A DNA stretch of 64,000 nucleotides, taken from assembly GCA_016933255.1 (NCBI GenBank), contig JAFGBF010000018.1:186001-250000 (forward strand). The letters run 5' to 3'. The translations under genes and the position numbers were made by a program. Shown here piece after piece: positions 43,653-52,365 of this stretch. The stretch comes from Candidatus Krumholzibacteriota bacterium (GTDB lineage Bacteria; Krumholzibacteriota; Krumholzibacteriia; Krumholzibacteriales; Krumholzibacteriaceae). The notes below the pieces were generated by a model. That model saw only the letters and a program-made list of their open reading frames with translations. It was not told the DNA's origin and ran no database searches. The first letter of the stretch is position 1, and every line of letters begins with the position of its first letter.

Positions 43653-44573
43653 ATGAAGAAGAAGATCGGGCTCGCCCTGGGTTCCGGGGGGGCGAGAGGA
43701 TTGAGTGAGATCGGTATTCTTCTATGGTTGAAGGAGCATGATATCAAGATCTCCTGCATCGCGGGCACTTCGATGGGAGCTCTTATAGGGGCAGCGGCAG
43801 CCGCAGGATATTCTCCGGAAAGTATGAAAGAGATAGCTTTAAAGTTGAACTGGAAAGATTTTTTGAAATATATGCGTTTCTCATTCTCGGGAAAGAGCAT
43901 CTTTGAATGGGACAAGATAGAGTCGAACCTGAGGGTGGATTTCGGAATGAAAAGAATAGAGGAATTACCTGTCCCGTTCGCTTGCACTGCGGCAGATATA
44001 GATTCTGGACTCGAGTTCGTATTCAGGGACGGCGACCTCGTCGATGCGATACGCGCGTCAGCCTGTATTCCCGGGGTCTTTCCTCCAGTCCATCTGCATG
44101 GAAGGAATCTTGTGGATGGAGAACTGATAAATCCGGTTCCTCTCGATCTGGCCGAAGAACTCGGGGCGCAAAGGATCATCGGAGTGAATACCTGCCGTTC
44201 GGTATTCAGCGAAAGAGCTTCGCACGAGTCGAGACATTTCCCTGTAGTTGAAAAACTCGATGAGTGGTTCAGGGACAATATGAAAAAGGCTCCGATCATA
44301 TCTTCTCTTGCGGGATTCAGGAAGATCGCCGGTGAGGATAAAAAAGAGAGGCGAAGAAGGAATATTGTCGATCTATTCACAGACAGTCTTGCGATAGTGA
44401 CTTCCCGGCTCCTGGCGTTCGAAAGGCTTAACGCGGGGCCCCACTTTATGATAAGGCCACAGGTCGGAGGGTTCCAGGATTTCGATTTTGACAGGGCCGA
44501 TGAAATAATCGAGATCGGATATAAAGAGATCGATTCGGTCGGGGAAGAACTGCTTGATTTTATCGATAGTTGA
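43653..44573 (+). CDS. patatin-like phospholipase
   Basis: A 306-residue serine hydrolase of the patatin/RssA type. The oxyanion hole is LALGSGGARG at residues ~6-15, the nucleophile elbow is IAGTSMGALIG, and the second catalytic residue is the Asp of DGELINPVPLDLA, giving the Ser-Asp dyad. ASACIPGVFPPVHLHGR is also typical. It may hydrolyse phospholipids or lysophospholipids at the inner face of the membrane. No signal peptide is seen. It starts 3 nt after the rhomboid stop, so the two are cotranslated. Confidence 0.92.
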   Translation: MKKKIGLALGSGGARGLSEIGILLWLKEHDIKISCIAGTSMGALIGAAAAAGYSPESMKEIALKLNWKDFLKYMRFSFSGKSIFEWDKIESNLRVDFGMKRIEELPVPFACTAADIDSGLEFVFRDGDLVDAIRASACIPGVFPPVHLHGRNLVDGELINPVPLDLAEELGAQRIIGVNTCRSVFSERASHESRHFPVVEKLDEWFRDNMKKAPIISSLAGFRKIAGEDKKERRRRNIVDLFTDSLAIVTSRLLAFERLNAGPHFMIRPQVGGFQDFDFDRADEIIEIGYKEIDSVGEELLDFIDS

Positions 44574-44637
44574 TATCTTTTTTCCCGCTGACCGAAATCG
44601 AAGGTGCTGAATAAGTCATCTAAAACAGGAAGGCCGT

Positions 44638-46467
44638 ATGGGTTTAAAAAGGGAACTTGGACTGATCGACGTCTACAGTATCGCCAGCGGAGCGATGATA
44701 AGTTCGGGGCTTTTCATACTTCCCGGGCTTGCCTTCGCCAGGGCGGGCCCGTCAATGATCGTTTCTTATATCCTTGCCGGATTGTTTGCCGTCACCGGCG
44801 TATTGAGTCAGGCGGAGATCGTATCTGCGATGCCCAAGGCGGGCGGGACATACTTTTACGTCAAAAGGGCCCTGGGACCGGGGGTCGGCACGGTCGAGGG
44901 GCTGTTGACATGGTTTTCCCTGTCGCTGAAAGGGGCGTTTGCTCTTGTCGGTATGGCGGCATTTGCTTCGATCTTTATCGATTTCGATCCAAGGGCCATC
45001 GCCACGATCCTGACGATCATATTCGTTGCGGTCAATCTTGTCGGAAGCAAAGAGGCGGGGAGGGTGCAGGTCGTACTGTGCTTTTTCCTTTTTTCAGCTC
45101 TGATCTATTACATAATCCGGGGCTTTCCCCATGTCTCGGCGGAACTGATGCACCCGTTCAATCCGGCCGGATGGATGCCGACACTTACCACGGCGGGGTT
45201 TGTCTTCGTGTCATACGGAGGTCTGCTGAAAGTGGCCAGTATAGCCGAGGAGGTAAAAGATCCCGGTAAGACAGTCCCGATGGGGATGATCCTTTCTCTG
45301 GTCACCGTAAGCCTGTTATATTTTTTTACAGTCTTCGTGACCGCCGGTGTGCTTGATGCTGACATACTCCGTTTCTCTCTTACACCGATCTCCGACGGAG
45401 CAGAAGCGTTTATGGGCAGAAGCGGCAGGATCATTCTGGGGATCGCGGCGATGCTCGCCTTCATATCTACAGCAAATGCCGGTATAATGGCCTCCTCGCG
45501 CTACCCTCTGGCGCTGAGCAGAGACAGGCTTCTTCCGGAGACTCTCTCGAAGCTTGGTAAAAGGACCCGTACTCCGTATATATCGATCATGATCACCGGG
45601 GCTATCATGGTCTGTTTTATATTTTTCAGGGTTGATATTCTTGTCAAGGCGGCTTCGGCTGTCCTGATCATGACGTATCTGCTTTCCTGCCTCTCTCTGA
45701 TAATCCTGAGGGAAAGCAGACTTCAGAATTATCAGCCTGTTTTTCACTCACCCCTTTACCCCTGGATACAGATCGCAGGCATAGGCGGATTCACTTTCAT
45801 GCTGTTCGGGATCGGGTTATCCGCTCTGATAACCAGCGGCTCGATAATGATATGCGGCCTTTTTGTCTACTGGTTCTACGGACGGATTAGGGCGGGAAGG
45901 GAATACGCGCTTCTGCATCTGATAGAGAGGATAACCGCAAAGGAGCTGACTGACCGGACGCTGGAGACCGAACTGAAGGAGATCATCAGGGAACGTGATG
46001 ATATAGTAACGGACAGGCTGGACAGGGTGATCGAGGGTGCTATCGTCCTCGATATCGAGGAGCATCTCAGCCTGGAGCAGTTCATCTCCGTAGTGGCGGA
46101 TTTTCTGTCTGTCAGACTCGATCTTGAAAAGGATACTTTTATCGAGAAGATGCGCGAGCGGGAAAAGGAAAGTAGTACGGTCCTGACCCATTTGCTGGCA
46201 ATACCCCATATAATTCTGGAAGGCGAGGGAAAATTCGATATACTTCTTGCCCGCTGCAGGGGAGGAGTAGCTTTTTCCGAAGCAGAGAAGAATGTAAGAT
46301 CGATCTTCGTCCTGACAGGTACGAGGGATGAGCGGAATTTCCATCTTCGGGCGCTGGCTGGTATAGCGCAGATCGTGCAGGACCCTCATTTCGAAAAGAA
46401 CTGGATGAACGCCAGAGACGGAGAGGACCTGAGGGATCTTATTCTGCTGGGGAAAAGAAAAAGATAA
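44638..46467 (+). CDS. amino-acid permease fused to a PTS EIIA-like domain
   Basis: A 609-residue chain. Residues ~1-425 are an APC-superfamily permease with twelve helices: IASGAMISSGLFILPGLAFA is the substrate-site helix, PKAGGTYFYVKRALGP and EEVKDPGKTVPMGM follow. After a charged linker (ELTDRTLETELKEIIRERDD) comes, from about residue 450, a domain like PTS EIIA of the fructose/nitrogen type; H524 in LLAIPHIIL is placed like its phosphorylated His, and FVLTGTRDERNFHLRALAGIAQIV is the usual downstream half. Transport may thus be tied to PTS phosphate flow or just use the fold for regulation. No PTS EI or HPr gene is near. AGGAAGG precedes the ATG. Confidence 0.9.
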   Translation: MGLKRELGLIDVYSIASGAMISSGLFILPGLAFARAGPSMIVSYILAGLFAVTGVLSQAEIVSAMPKAGGTYFYVKRALGPGVGTVEGLLTWFSLSLKGAFALVGMAAFASIFIDFDPRAIATILTIIFVAVNLVGSKEAGRVQVVLCFFLFSALIYYIIRGFPHVSAELMHPFNPAGWMPTLTTAGFVFVSYGGLLKVASIAEEVKDPGKTVPMGMILSLVTVSLLYFFTVFVTAGVLDADILRFSLTPISDGAEAFMGRSGRIILGIAAMLAFISTANAGIMASSRYPLALSRDRLLPETLSKLGKRTRTPYISIMITGAIMVCFIFFRVDILVKAASAVLIMTYLLSCLSLIILRESRLQNYQPVFHSPLYPWIQIAGIGGFTFMLFGIGLSALITSGSIMICGLFVYWFYGRIRAGREYALLHLIERITAKELTDRTLETELKEIIRERDDIVTDRLDRVIEGAIVLDIEEHLSLEQFISVVADFLSVRLDLEKDTFIEKMREREKESSTVLTHLLAIPHIILEGEGKFDILLARCRGGVAFSEAEKNVRSIFVLTGTRDERNFHLRALAGIAQIVQDPHFEKNWMNARDGEDLRDLILLGKRKR

Positions 46468-46560
46468 TATTCCCCTGTTAAACGGCTTTATCGGTCCCGA
46501 GGCGGGCCCCGGCTCCCCGGGTCGGGGATCATCAGAGGACTGCGGAGGGAAATATTCAAG

Positions 46561-47127
46561 ATGAACAGTGCGGAAGCTCTTGAAAGGTTATTGGAAGGAA
46601 ATGCAAGGTTCGCCTCCGGCAAGGTGCAGGCGCCGGGGCGGACAGCCGAAAGGCGGATCGAGACTGCCGGAGGACAGTTTCCATACGCCGTCATATTGAC
46701 CTGTTCCGATTCGAGAGTTCCTCCCGAGATCATCTTCGATGAAGGGATCGGAGATCTCTTTGTTGTTCGCGTAGCTGGAAATGTCACCGACGATCTTGTA
46801 ACGGGAAGCATTGAATACGCGGTGCGGCACCTGTCTGTGACACTGGTCGTAGTCCTCGGACACAATAACTGCGGTGCGGTCAACGCAGCCTGGTCACAAG
46901 GTATCCCGGAAGGGCATACGGCAAGTTTCATAGATGCAATAAGGCCCGTGATCGGTAGATCGGCCGGATCCAAGGGCGATGATTTTGTGGATGCAAATGT
47001 GAGAGATGTTGCCGAGACCCTTCGGAATTCCGAACCGGTGTTAAGACACCTTGTCGATCAGGACCGGTTGTCGATTCTTGGCGCTCACTACGATCTCAGC
47101 TCGGGAAAAGTCTCTCTGGTGGACTGA
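46561..47127 (+). CDS. beta-class carbonic anhydrase
   Basis: A 188-residue zinc enzyme interconverting CO2 and bicarbonate. The zinc ligands are the Cys of ILTCSDSRVPPE, and the His and Cys of LGHNNCGAV; the Asp-Arg dyad is in SDSRV. EGNARFASGK near the N-terminus is the usual helix of this family. All active-site parts are present. It sits alone between the permease fusion and an acylphosphatase gene. Confidence 0.95.
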   Translation: MNSAEALERLLEGNARFASGKVQAPGRTAERRIETAGGQFPYAVILTCSDSRVPPEIIFDEGIGDLFVVRVAGNVTDDLVTGSIEYAVRHLSVTLVVVLGHNNCGAVNAAWSQGIPEGHTASFIDAIRPVIGRSAGSKGDDFVDANVRDVAETLRNSEPVLRHLVDQDRLSILGAHYDLSSGKVSLVD

Positions 47128-47267
47128 GATGTTTTCAGTCAGGATGAATATGCCGGTATCGGCCGTATCCGGTCAGGGGGTCCGCATTTTTGTGGAATGA
47201 GAAAGAGGCTTAAGCTGGAGTCGGGTGTAATATAGGTATAGTTGCCGGGAACAGGAGTGGTTTTTTC

Positions 47268-47540
47268 TTGAAGCATATGAGAGTCAGGGTCAAAGGTATC
47301 GTTCAGGGTGTCGGGTTCAGATATTTTTCAAGGCAGCTTGCGTTAAAGTACGGGATCGCCGGATTCGTGCGCAACCTTCCTGATGGGTCGGTAGAAATAG
47401 AAGCTTCCGGACCTGACGGAGACCTGGATGACTTTCTCAAAGATATCTCCAGGGGACCATCGTCGTCGTCAGTATCGGGGATAGATGTCGAAGATATAGA
47501 ATCCGGCTGCGTTAATAACCGGTTCGAGATACGGTTCTGA
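47268..47540 (+). CDS. acyP: acylphosphatase
   Basis: A 90-residue ferredoxin-like protein hydrolysing acyl phosphates. The signature VKGIVQGVGFRYFSRQLA contains the catalytic Arg, and GFVRNLPDGSVEIEASG contains the catalytic Asn. The length is standard. TTG 47268 is used because GGAGTGG lies 7 nt upstream; an ATG three codons later is too far from it. A 97-nt gap separates it from the amidotransferase gene. Confidence 0.95.
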   Translation: MKHMRVRVKGIVQGVGFRYFSRQLALKYGIAGFVRNLPDGSVEIEASGPDGDLDDFLKDISRGPSSSSVSGIDVEDIESGCVNNRFEIRF

Positions 47541-47637
47541 AAAGCTCCAGCGTGGGGGGACCAGCGTTCTTTTAATGATGATAAGTCGGTTTTGCGGTCA
47601 GGAGGGTGATTTTTTACAGGAAGGTGCGTGAAGGGTC

Positions 47638-48381
47638 ATGAAAAAAAAGATCAATCTGATCGACGTTACCGATTTTTCGCTTCCCGATGGCAGCGGCAGC
47701 AGCGAATGGTTCACGGAGGCTTTTGAAGATCTTGGCCTCTTTTCAGAAGTTGATCTGGTGGTCTGGGACGGTGTCTCGGGAGAACTGCCCCCTGTTGAAA
47801 GGATCGAGCGGGCCGGTGACGCGGTCATGATCTCGGGCAGTTACGGCCCTGTTTTTGCCGATAAGGAATGGATCGGAAGGTTGATGGAGTTTATTCGGCT
47901 GGTGCACAGTAAAGATATATGGATGCTCGGGATATGTTTTGGACATCTGGCTATTGCCCAGGCTCTCGGAGGCAGGGTGGAGGCAAACCCGAGAGGCAGG
48001 GAATTCGGTACTGTAATGATCTTTCTTACTCCCGAAGGAGAAAAGAGCCCCCTGCTTGAGGGCCTGCCGCAGGGTTGTCCGGTAAACATCTCTCATATGA
48101 CACATGTTTCGCAGCTTCCCGATTCGGCGGTCAGGCTTGCTTTCAACCAGATGACCCGGGTTCAGTCTTTCAGCATGGGGAAGACCTTCGGATATCAGCC
48201 GCATCCGGAATTCGGGCCGAAACATATTGTGCTGCTTGCCGATATGCTTGGAAATCTTCTTGTCAGAAGGGAAAAGTACCTGGACGACAAAGCGCATCTG
48301 CAGGATTTTAAAGGTTCTATTCTTGAGACTCCCGCATCTAAAGCGGTTCTGATGAATTTTGTAAGGATGATCCGGGATTGA
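47638..48381 (+). CDS. class I glutamine amidotransferase-like protein
   Basis: A 247-residue protein of the triad glutamine-amidotransferase fold. The nucleophile Cys is in MLGICFGHLAIAQALGG and the His-x-Glu pair in GYQPHPEFGPK; SGSYGPVFADKEWI is the oxyanion-side loop. The closest general type is the stand-alone GMP-synthase-like GATase found with YfeJ/GuaA-like proteins, acting perhaps as gamma-glutamyl hydrolase. No synthetase partner is adjacent. The ATG is preceded by GAAGG about 12 nt upstream. Confidence 0.9.
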   Translation: MKKKINLIDVTDFSLPDGSGSSEWFTEAFEDLGLFSEVDLVVWDGVSGELPPVERIERAGDAVMISGSYGPVFADKEWIGRLMEFIRLVHSKDIWMLGICFGHLAIAQALGGRVEANPRGREFGTVMIFLTPEGEKSPLLEGLPQGCPVNISHMTHVSQLPDSAVRLAFNQMTRVQSFSMGKTFGYQPHPEFGPKHIVLLADMLGNLLVRREKYLDDKAHLQDFKGSILETPASKAVLMNFVRMIRD

Positions 48382-48493
48382 CCATACCTGCGGCAGGATC
48401 GAATTTCATATTTTTTGTGTATTTGGAACTTTTTGACCGCGGACAGGTTAAACATCCTGGAGTGACAGTACTGAAATGCAGGAGGTGTACGAG

Positions 48494-49966
48494 ATGAAGA
48501 TCAGAAAAGTCTTTTCTAATAAATTATCGATCGTCTTTTTGGCAGCGGGTCTGTTTCTGGCCGTGATGGTATCGGAAGCTCTTCTGTCCGGTGACGGGCG
48601 TCATGATAGAGGGCTTAACCTTTCCCAGCAGGCACTGGCGTTTGAAAAGGGCGGGGAGACGCTTCCAGATATCGTCGAACGCGTTGTGCCGGCAGTCGTA
48701 TATATACAATCCAAAACGATAGTCAAACGGCGCGAAGTCGAATCTCCGATGATGCAGGATCCTTTTTTCAGACGATTCTTCGAAGATTATCTAAAGCGGT
48801 ACAATATTCCGAAGGAGCGCGAGCAGCAGTATCTCGGGTCGGGCGTGATAGTCGACAAGGATGGATATATTCTTACGAATAACCACCTTGTGGAGAATGC
48901 TAATGAGGTCGAGGTGATCCTTCCAGACAAGCGGACATTCGATGCCAGGATAATCGGGACAGACCCAAGGAGTGATGTGGCGGTGCTTAAGATCGAGGCT
49001 AAAGATCTTTCTGCAGTCGTTCTTGGCAATTCGGAAGCGTTGCGGCTCGGTCAGACAGTGCTCGCGATCGGTTATCCATACGCGGTGGGCCAGACTGTTA
49101 CCCGGGGGATAGTCAGTGCGCTCGGCAGGTCTCTGGATCTTGTCGATTATGAGAATTTTATCCAGACTGACGCTGCGATCAATCCGGGAAATTCAGGGGG
49201 CGCGCTGATAAATACCGATGGGGAGCTGGTCGGCATCAATACGGCGATCTATTCAAGGTCGGGAGGGAGCCAGGGCATAGGTTTTGCGATCCCTATCGAA
49301 CTCGCGAAGAATATAATGGATAATCTTATCGCCCACGGAAGGGTGATAAGAGGATATGTCGGAGTGGTGCCGCAGGACGTAAGCCCTGAGATGGCTGAGT
49401 TCTTCGGGCTCGACGAACCGGAAGGAGTAGTGATATCTCATGTCGCCGAGAACAGCCCTGCAAGCAGCGCGGGATTCGAGCAGGGAGACGTAGTAGTCGA
49501 TTTCGACGGCAGGAGGGTCAAAGATTCCGGCGAATTTCGAAGACTTGCCGCAAGTTCCGAGCCCGGGAAGGAAATAACTGTCAGGATAATGAGAAATGGC
49601 AAGGAAAAGAAGTTGAAGGTGACGATGGGAGAACACCCTTCGAATGTGCAGTCCGGTGCTGATAAACAGATCGAAGACAGAAATCCGATCTTCCTGGGCG
49701 TAGCGTTGGAGACTCTTCTCGACGTACACAGGGAGGCGATGAATATTCCATCCAAGATCAAGGGAGTATTGATAAGACAGATAGACATAGATACTCCCGC
49801 GGCGAAAGCGGGATTGTTAATGGGTGATGTAATAGTAGAGGTAAACAAAAGAAAGATAGAAGATATCAATGACTTTAGAAAAATCGTCGATGATTCCGAC
49901 AACAGCAAGATGCTGCTTCTTATTTACAGAAACGGAAATTATTTCTATACTGCTCTGAGGGAATAG
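48494..49966 (+). CDS. HtrA/DegP-type periplasmic serine protease
   Basis: A 490-residue envelope-stress protease and chaperone. One N-terminal membrane helix or uncleaved signal (LSIVFLAAGLFLAVMVSEALL) is followed by a trypsin-like domain with H131 in TNNHLVENA, D161 in RSDVAVLK and S234 in NPGNSGGALIN, then two PDZ domains (~residues 280-375 and ~400-488) with GYVGVVPQDVS and IFLGVALETLL openings. ATG 48494 has GGAGGTG about 8 nt upstream; ATG 48476 overlaps it. All parts are intact. It is followed by a TrkA-C membrane gene. Confidence 0.96.
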   Translation: MKIRKVFSNKLSIVFLAAGLFLAVMVSEALLSGDGRHDRGLNLSQQALAFEKGGETLPDIVERVVPAVVYIQSKTIVKRREVESPMMQDPFFRRFFEDYLKRYNIPKEREQQYLGSGVIVDKDGYILTNNHLVENANEVEVILPDKRTFDARIIGTDPRSDVAVLKIEAKDLSAVVLGNSEALRLGQTVLAIGYPYAVGQTVTRGIVSALGRSLDLVDYENFIQTDAAINPGNSGGALINTDGELVGINTAIYSRSGGSQGIGFAIPIELAKNIMDNLIAHGRVIRGYVGVVPQDVSPEMAEFFGLDEPEGVVISHVAENSPASSAGFEQGDVVVDFDGRRVKDSGEFRRLAASSEPGKEITVRIMRNGKEKKLKVTMGEHPSNVQSGADKQIEDRNPIFLGVALETLLDVHREAMNIPSKIKGVLIRQIDIDTPAAKAGLLMGDVIVEVNKRKIEDINDFRKIVDDSDNSKMLLLIYRNGNYFYTALRE

Positions 49967-50063
49967 TAAGACAAGGTATCTCTGACAGATGATACTGAAG
50001 GTCATCCGGAGTATATAGCCTGTTTGGAGCGCTATCGGCGTCCGAACGGCGTAAGGGGAGTCA

Positions 50064-50747
50064 ATGGTTAGCTTATTTGCTCTGTTGCTTGTGCTGGTGC
50101 TTTCTGCACTGATAATAAAAGTCGGGTCTATCTCACTCCGGATGACGGGGCTTGATAAAGAAACAGCCGCGTTTCAATCGCTCTCTGCCTTTACCGGGAC
50201 CGGTTTTACCACTTCTGAAGCGGAGAATATCGTAAACCACAGGGAAAGACGCAAGATCGTCAAGACATTGATGATCCTGGGGAATATCGGGATCGTCTCA
50301 GGACTGGCGATGCTGTTTCTATCGTTCCAGGGAGAGAGTTTTTCAAACGCTCTCGCTAAACTGGGGGTTCTCGGGCTCGCGGTCCTTGCTCTCGTCGGAT
50401 TTCCGATCGCGAAAGGTCTCGATAACGTAGTCGACAGGTTCATAACGAAGAGGCTCTCGAAGATGACTCATTTTTCGATGGGGGCATTCTCCGAGATACT
50501 CAAACTCGCGAGCGGATACGGGATAGCCGAGCTTCTTATTCCCGATTCCCACGCGCTTGCCGGCAGGAAACTGATGGAGACGGATCTGAGCCAGAGCAAC
50601 ATTCTTGTCCTTGCGATCAAGAGGGGCTTTCACCTGATCGCGGCTCCCAAGGCTGTTGAAGAGATAAGAGCGGGAGACAGGCTGGTCTGTTTCGGATATC
50701 TTAAGGGAATGTCGAAGCTCGCCCGGCAGGACGAGAAAGCCGAGTGA
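50064..50747 (+). CDS. membrane protein with TrkA-C (RCK_C) domain
   Basis: A 227-residue protein. Three membrane helices span ~residues 1-115, with a conserved loop LDKETAAFQSLSAFTGTGFTTSEAENIVNHRERRKIV (quoted in part: FQSLSAFTGTGFTTSE) that resembles the K+ filter region of TrkH/KtrB-type channels. Residues ~145-220 are a TrkA-C regulatory domain (LMETDLSQSNILVLAIKRG ... GDRLVCFG), which binds ligands such as nucleotides in K+ channels. The family is widespread but its transported ion is not established to my knowledge. A strong hairpin follows its stop. Confidence 0.85.
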   Translation: MVSLFALLLVLVLSALIIKVGSISLRMTGLDKETAAFQSLSAFTGTGFTTSEAENIVNHRERRKIVKTLMILGNIGIVSGLAMLFLSFQGESFSNALAKLGVLGLAVLALVGFPIAKGLDNVVDRFITKRLSKMTHFSMGAFSEILKLASGYGIAELLIPDSHALAGRKLMETDLSQSNILVLAIKRGFHLIAAPKAVEEIRAGDRLVCFGYLKGMSKLARQDEKAE

Positions 50748-50773
50748 CGACTTTTTGATCCTTTATACCGATC

Positions 50774-50808
50774 AACGGCGGGATCTGCATTCAGCAGATC
50801 CCGCCGTT
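50774..50808. terminator. bidirectional hairpin between convergent genes
   Basis: A perfect 15-bp stem (50774-50788 with 50794-50808) with a 5-nt loop, followed on the plus strand by TTTGTATC-type sequence. It lies between the TrkA-C gene and the end of ino1 and very likely ends the rightward transcript. Confidence 0.8.
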
Positions 50809-50881
50809 TGTATCAGGTCCTCTTCCACGCGGTCGACGGCTCGCGCGGAATCTTCTGTGTCTATTGCCTCGCTGGAACAGG

Positions 50882-52195
50882 TCAGTCGTAATATTCCTGC
50901 CCGAGGTGCGTGATCATATCTTCCCCCTGGATATACCTGAGCGTGTTCTTCAGCTTCATCAGCTGGATGAAGAGATCGTGTTCGGGATACAGCTCGGGGG
51001 CATGCTGCGGCGATTTGAAATAGAAAGAGAGCCATTCCTGGATCCCCTTGAATCCGATTCTTGACGCCAGATCGAGGAAAAGGGCAAGGTCAAGAACGAT
51101 CGGTGCGGCGAGGATGCTGTCCCGGCAGAGAAAATCGACCTTGATCTGCATCGGATATCCGAGCCATCCGAAGATATCGATATTATCCCAGCCTTCCTTG
51201 TTATCGCCTCTCGGAGGATAGTAGTTGATCCTTACCTTGTGATAGAACTTGTCATAGAGTTCGGGATAGAGTTTCGGCTGCAGGATATGTTCAAGTACAG
51301 ACAGCTTGCTCTCTTCCTTCGTCTTGAACGATTCGGGGTCGTCGAGTACCTCGCCGTCCCTGTTGCCGAGGATATTGGTGGAGAACCATCCGTTAAGTCC
51401 GATAAGACGGGCCTTGAATCCGGGAGCGAGGATCGTCTTCATCAATGTCTGCCCCGTTTTAAAATCTTTCCCGCAAACCGGGACTTCGTTCTTGTGGGCA
51501 AGCTCCATGAGAGCGGGGATATCTACCGTCAGGTTGGGAGCACCGTTGGCAAAAGGTATGCCGAGAGAAAGTGCGGCATAAGCGTAGATCATGCTGGGAG
51601 CGATATTCGGGTCGTTTTCTTTCATCCCTTTCTCGAAAGCATCGAGACTCATATGGACGTCCGACGGTTTTATGAATATCTCCGTGCTGGCGCACCAGAC
51701 GATGACCAGCCTGTCGCAGTCATTCTTTTTCTTGAATTCGGTCATATCGGTCATAAGCTGCTCAGCCAGATCGAGCCAGTTCTTGCCTTTCTTGACCCAG
51801 CTCCCGGAAAGTTTCTTGACATATTTCTGGTCGAAGACAGCTTTCATCGGTTTGATAGATTCTAGAAAAGGCTTTATCGCGTCGATCGTCTCTTTGTGCA
51901 GCACGCCAGCTTTTGCCGCCGCCTGATATGCATTATCCTCGAAGATGTCCCATCCGCCGAATACAATATCGTCAAGATCTGCCAGAGGGACAAAATCCTT
52001 TACCATCGGGGTCCTGTTCTCAGTCCTTTTCCCGAGTCTGATAGTGCCCATCTGCGTCAGCGAGCCGATCGGTTTGGCCTGCCCTTTGCGGATCGCTTCT
52101 ACTCCGGCCATAAAAGTAGTAGAAACAGCACCCATTCCCGGCGTCAGTATTCCCAGTTTTCCCTGAGGTTTTCCTGGTTTTTTCTTGATCTCCAT
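50882..52195 (-). CDS. ino1: myo-inositol-1-phosphate synthase
   Basis: This enzyme turns glucose-6-phosphate into 1D-myo-inositol-3-phosphate with bound NAD. The 437-residue chain has GILTPGMGAVSTTFMAGVEAI (NAD loop), GGWDIFEDNAYQAA, VWCASTE, GAPNLTVDIPAL, CGKDFKTGQTLMKT (with the catalytic Lys region), NGWFSTNILGNRDG, and SILAAPIVLDL. These are the standard bacterial/archaeal-type MIPS motifs. AAGGAGG precedes the ATG. It is divergent from lysR-inositol monophosphatase, so the two enzymes for free inositol are encoded together, perhaps for phosphatidylinositol lipids or osmolytes. Confidence 0.95.
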   Translation of the reverse strand: MEIKKKPGKPQGKLGILTPGMGAVSTTFMAGVEAIRKGQAKPIGSLTQMGTIRLGKRTENRTPMVKDFVPLADLDDIVFGGWDIFEDNAYQAAAKAGVLHKETIDAIKPFLESIKPMKAVFDQKYVKKLSGSWVKKGKNWLDLAEQLMTDMTEFKKKNDCDRLVIVWCASTEIFIKPSDVHMSLDAFEKGMKENDPNIAPSMIYAYAALSLGIPFANGAPNLTVDIPALMELAHKNEVPVCGKDFKTGQTLMKTILAPGFKARLIGLNGWFSTNILGNRDGEVLDDPESFKTKEESKLSVLEHILQPKLYPELYDKFYHKVRINYYPPRGDNKEGWDNIDIFGWLGYPMQIKVDFLCRDSILAAPIVLDLALFLDLASRIGFKGIQEWLSFYFKSPQHAPELYPEHDLFIQLMKLKNTLRYIQGEDMITHLGQEYYD

Positions 52196-52300
52196 AGGTC
52201 CTCCTTGATTATGATCCAGCGTACGATCCCTTCGCTGAACCGTAGATAGATCTTACTGCTTCTTCTTCAGCAGCAATATTATGGCTGCCTTGCATATGCG

Positions 52301-52328
52301 ATAATATCCTCTTGACAAAATAAGTCAA
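52301..52328 (-). promoter_or_regulatory. ino1 promoter
   Basis: On the minus strand TTGACT (52328-52323), 16-nt spacer, TATTAT (52306-52301). Its -35 box and that of lysR together form TTGAC-N7-GTCAA (52312-52328), and the two promoters overlap face to face. Confidence 0.72.
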
Positions 52329-52340
52329 ATTTATAATAAT
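52312..52340 (+). promoter_or_regulatory. lysR promoter
   Basis: TTGACA (52312-52317) with a -10 box either TAATAA (52334-52339, 16-nt spacer) or AATAAT (52335-52340, 17-nt spacer). A full TATAAT at 52332-52337 is only 14 nt from the -35. The leader before ATG 52364 is about 15-20 nt with no ribosome site. Confidence 0.6.
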
Positions 52341-52365
52341 TATGAAATCTATAAATAATTATTAT
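52333..52365 (+). promoter_or_regulatory. AT-rich operator-like inverted repeat overlapping the lysR start
   Basis: ATAATAATTAT (52333-52343) and ATAATTATTAT (52355-52365) form a perfect 11-bp inverted repeat with an 11-nt spacer. It covers the lysR -10 region, the start of transcription and the A and T of the ATG. It may be the LysR autoregulatory site. Confidence 0.55.
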
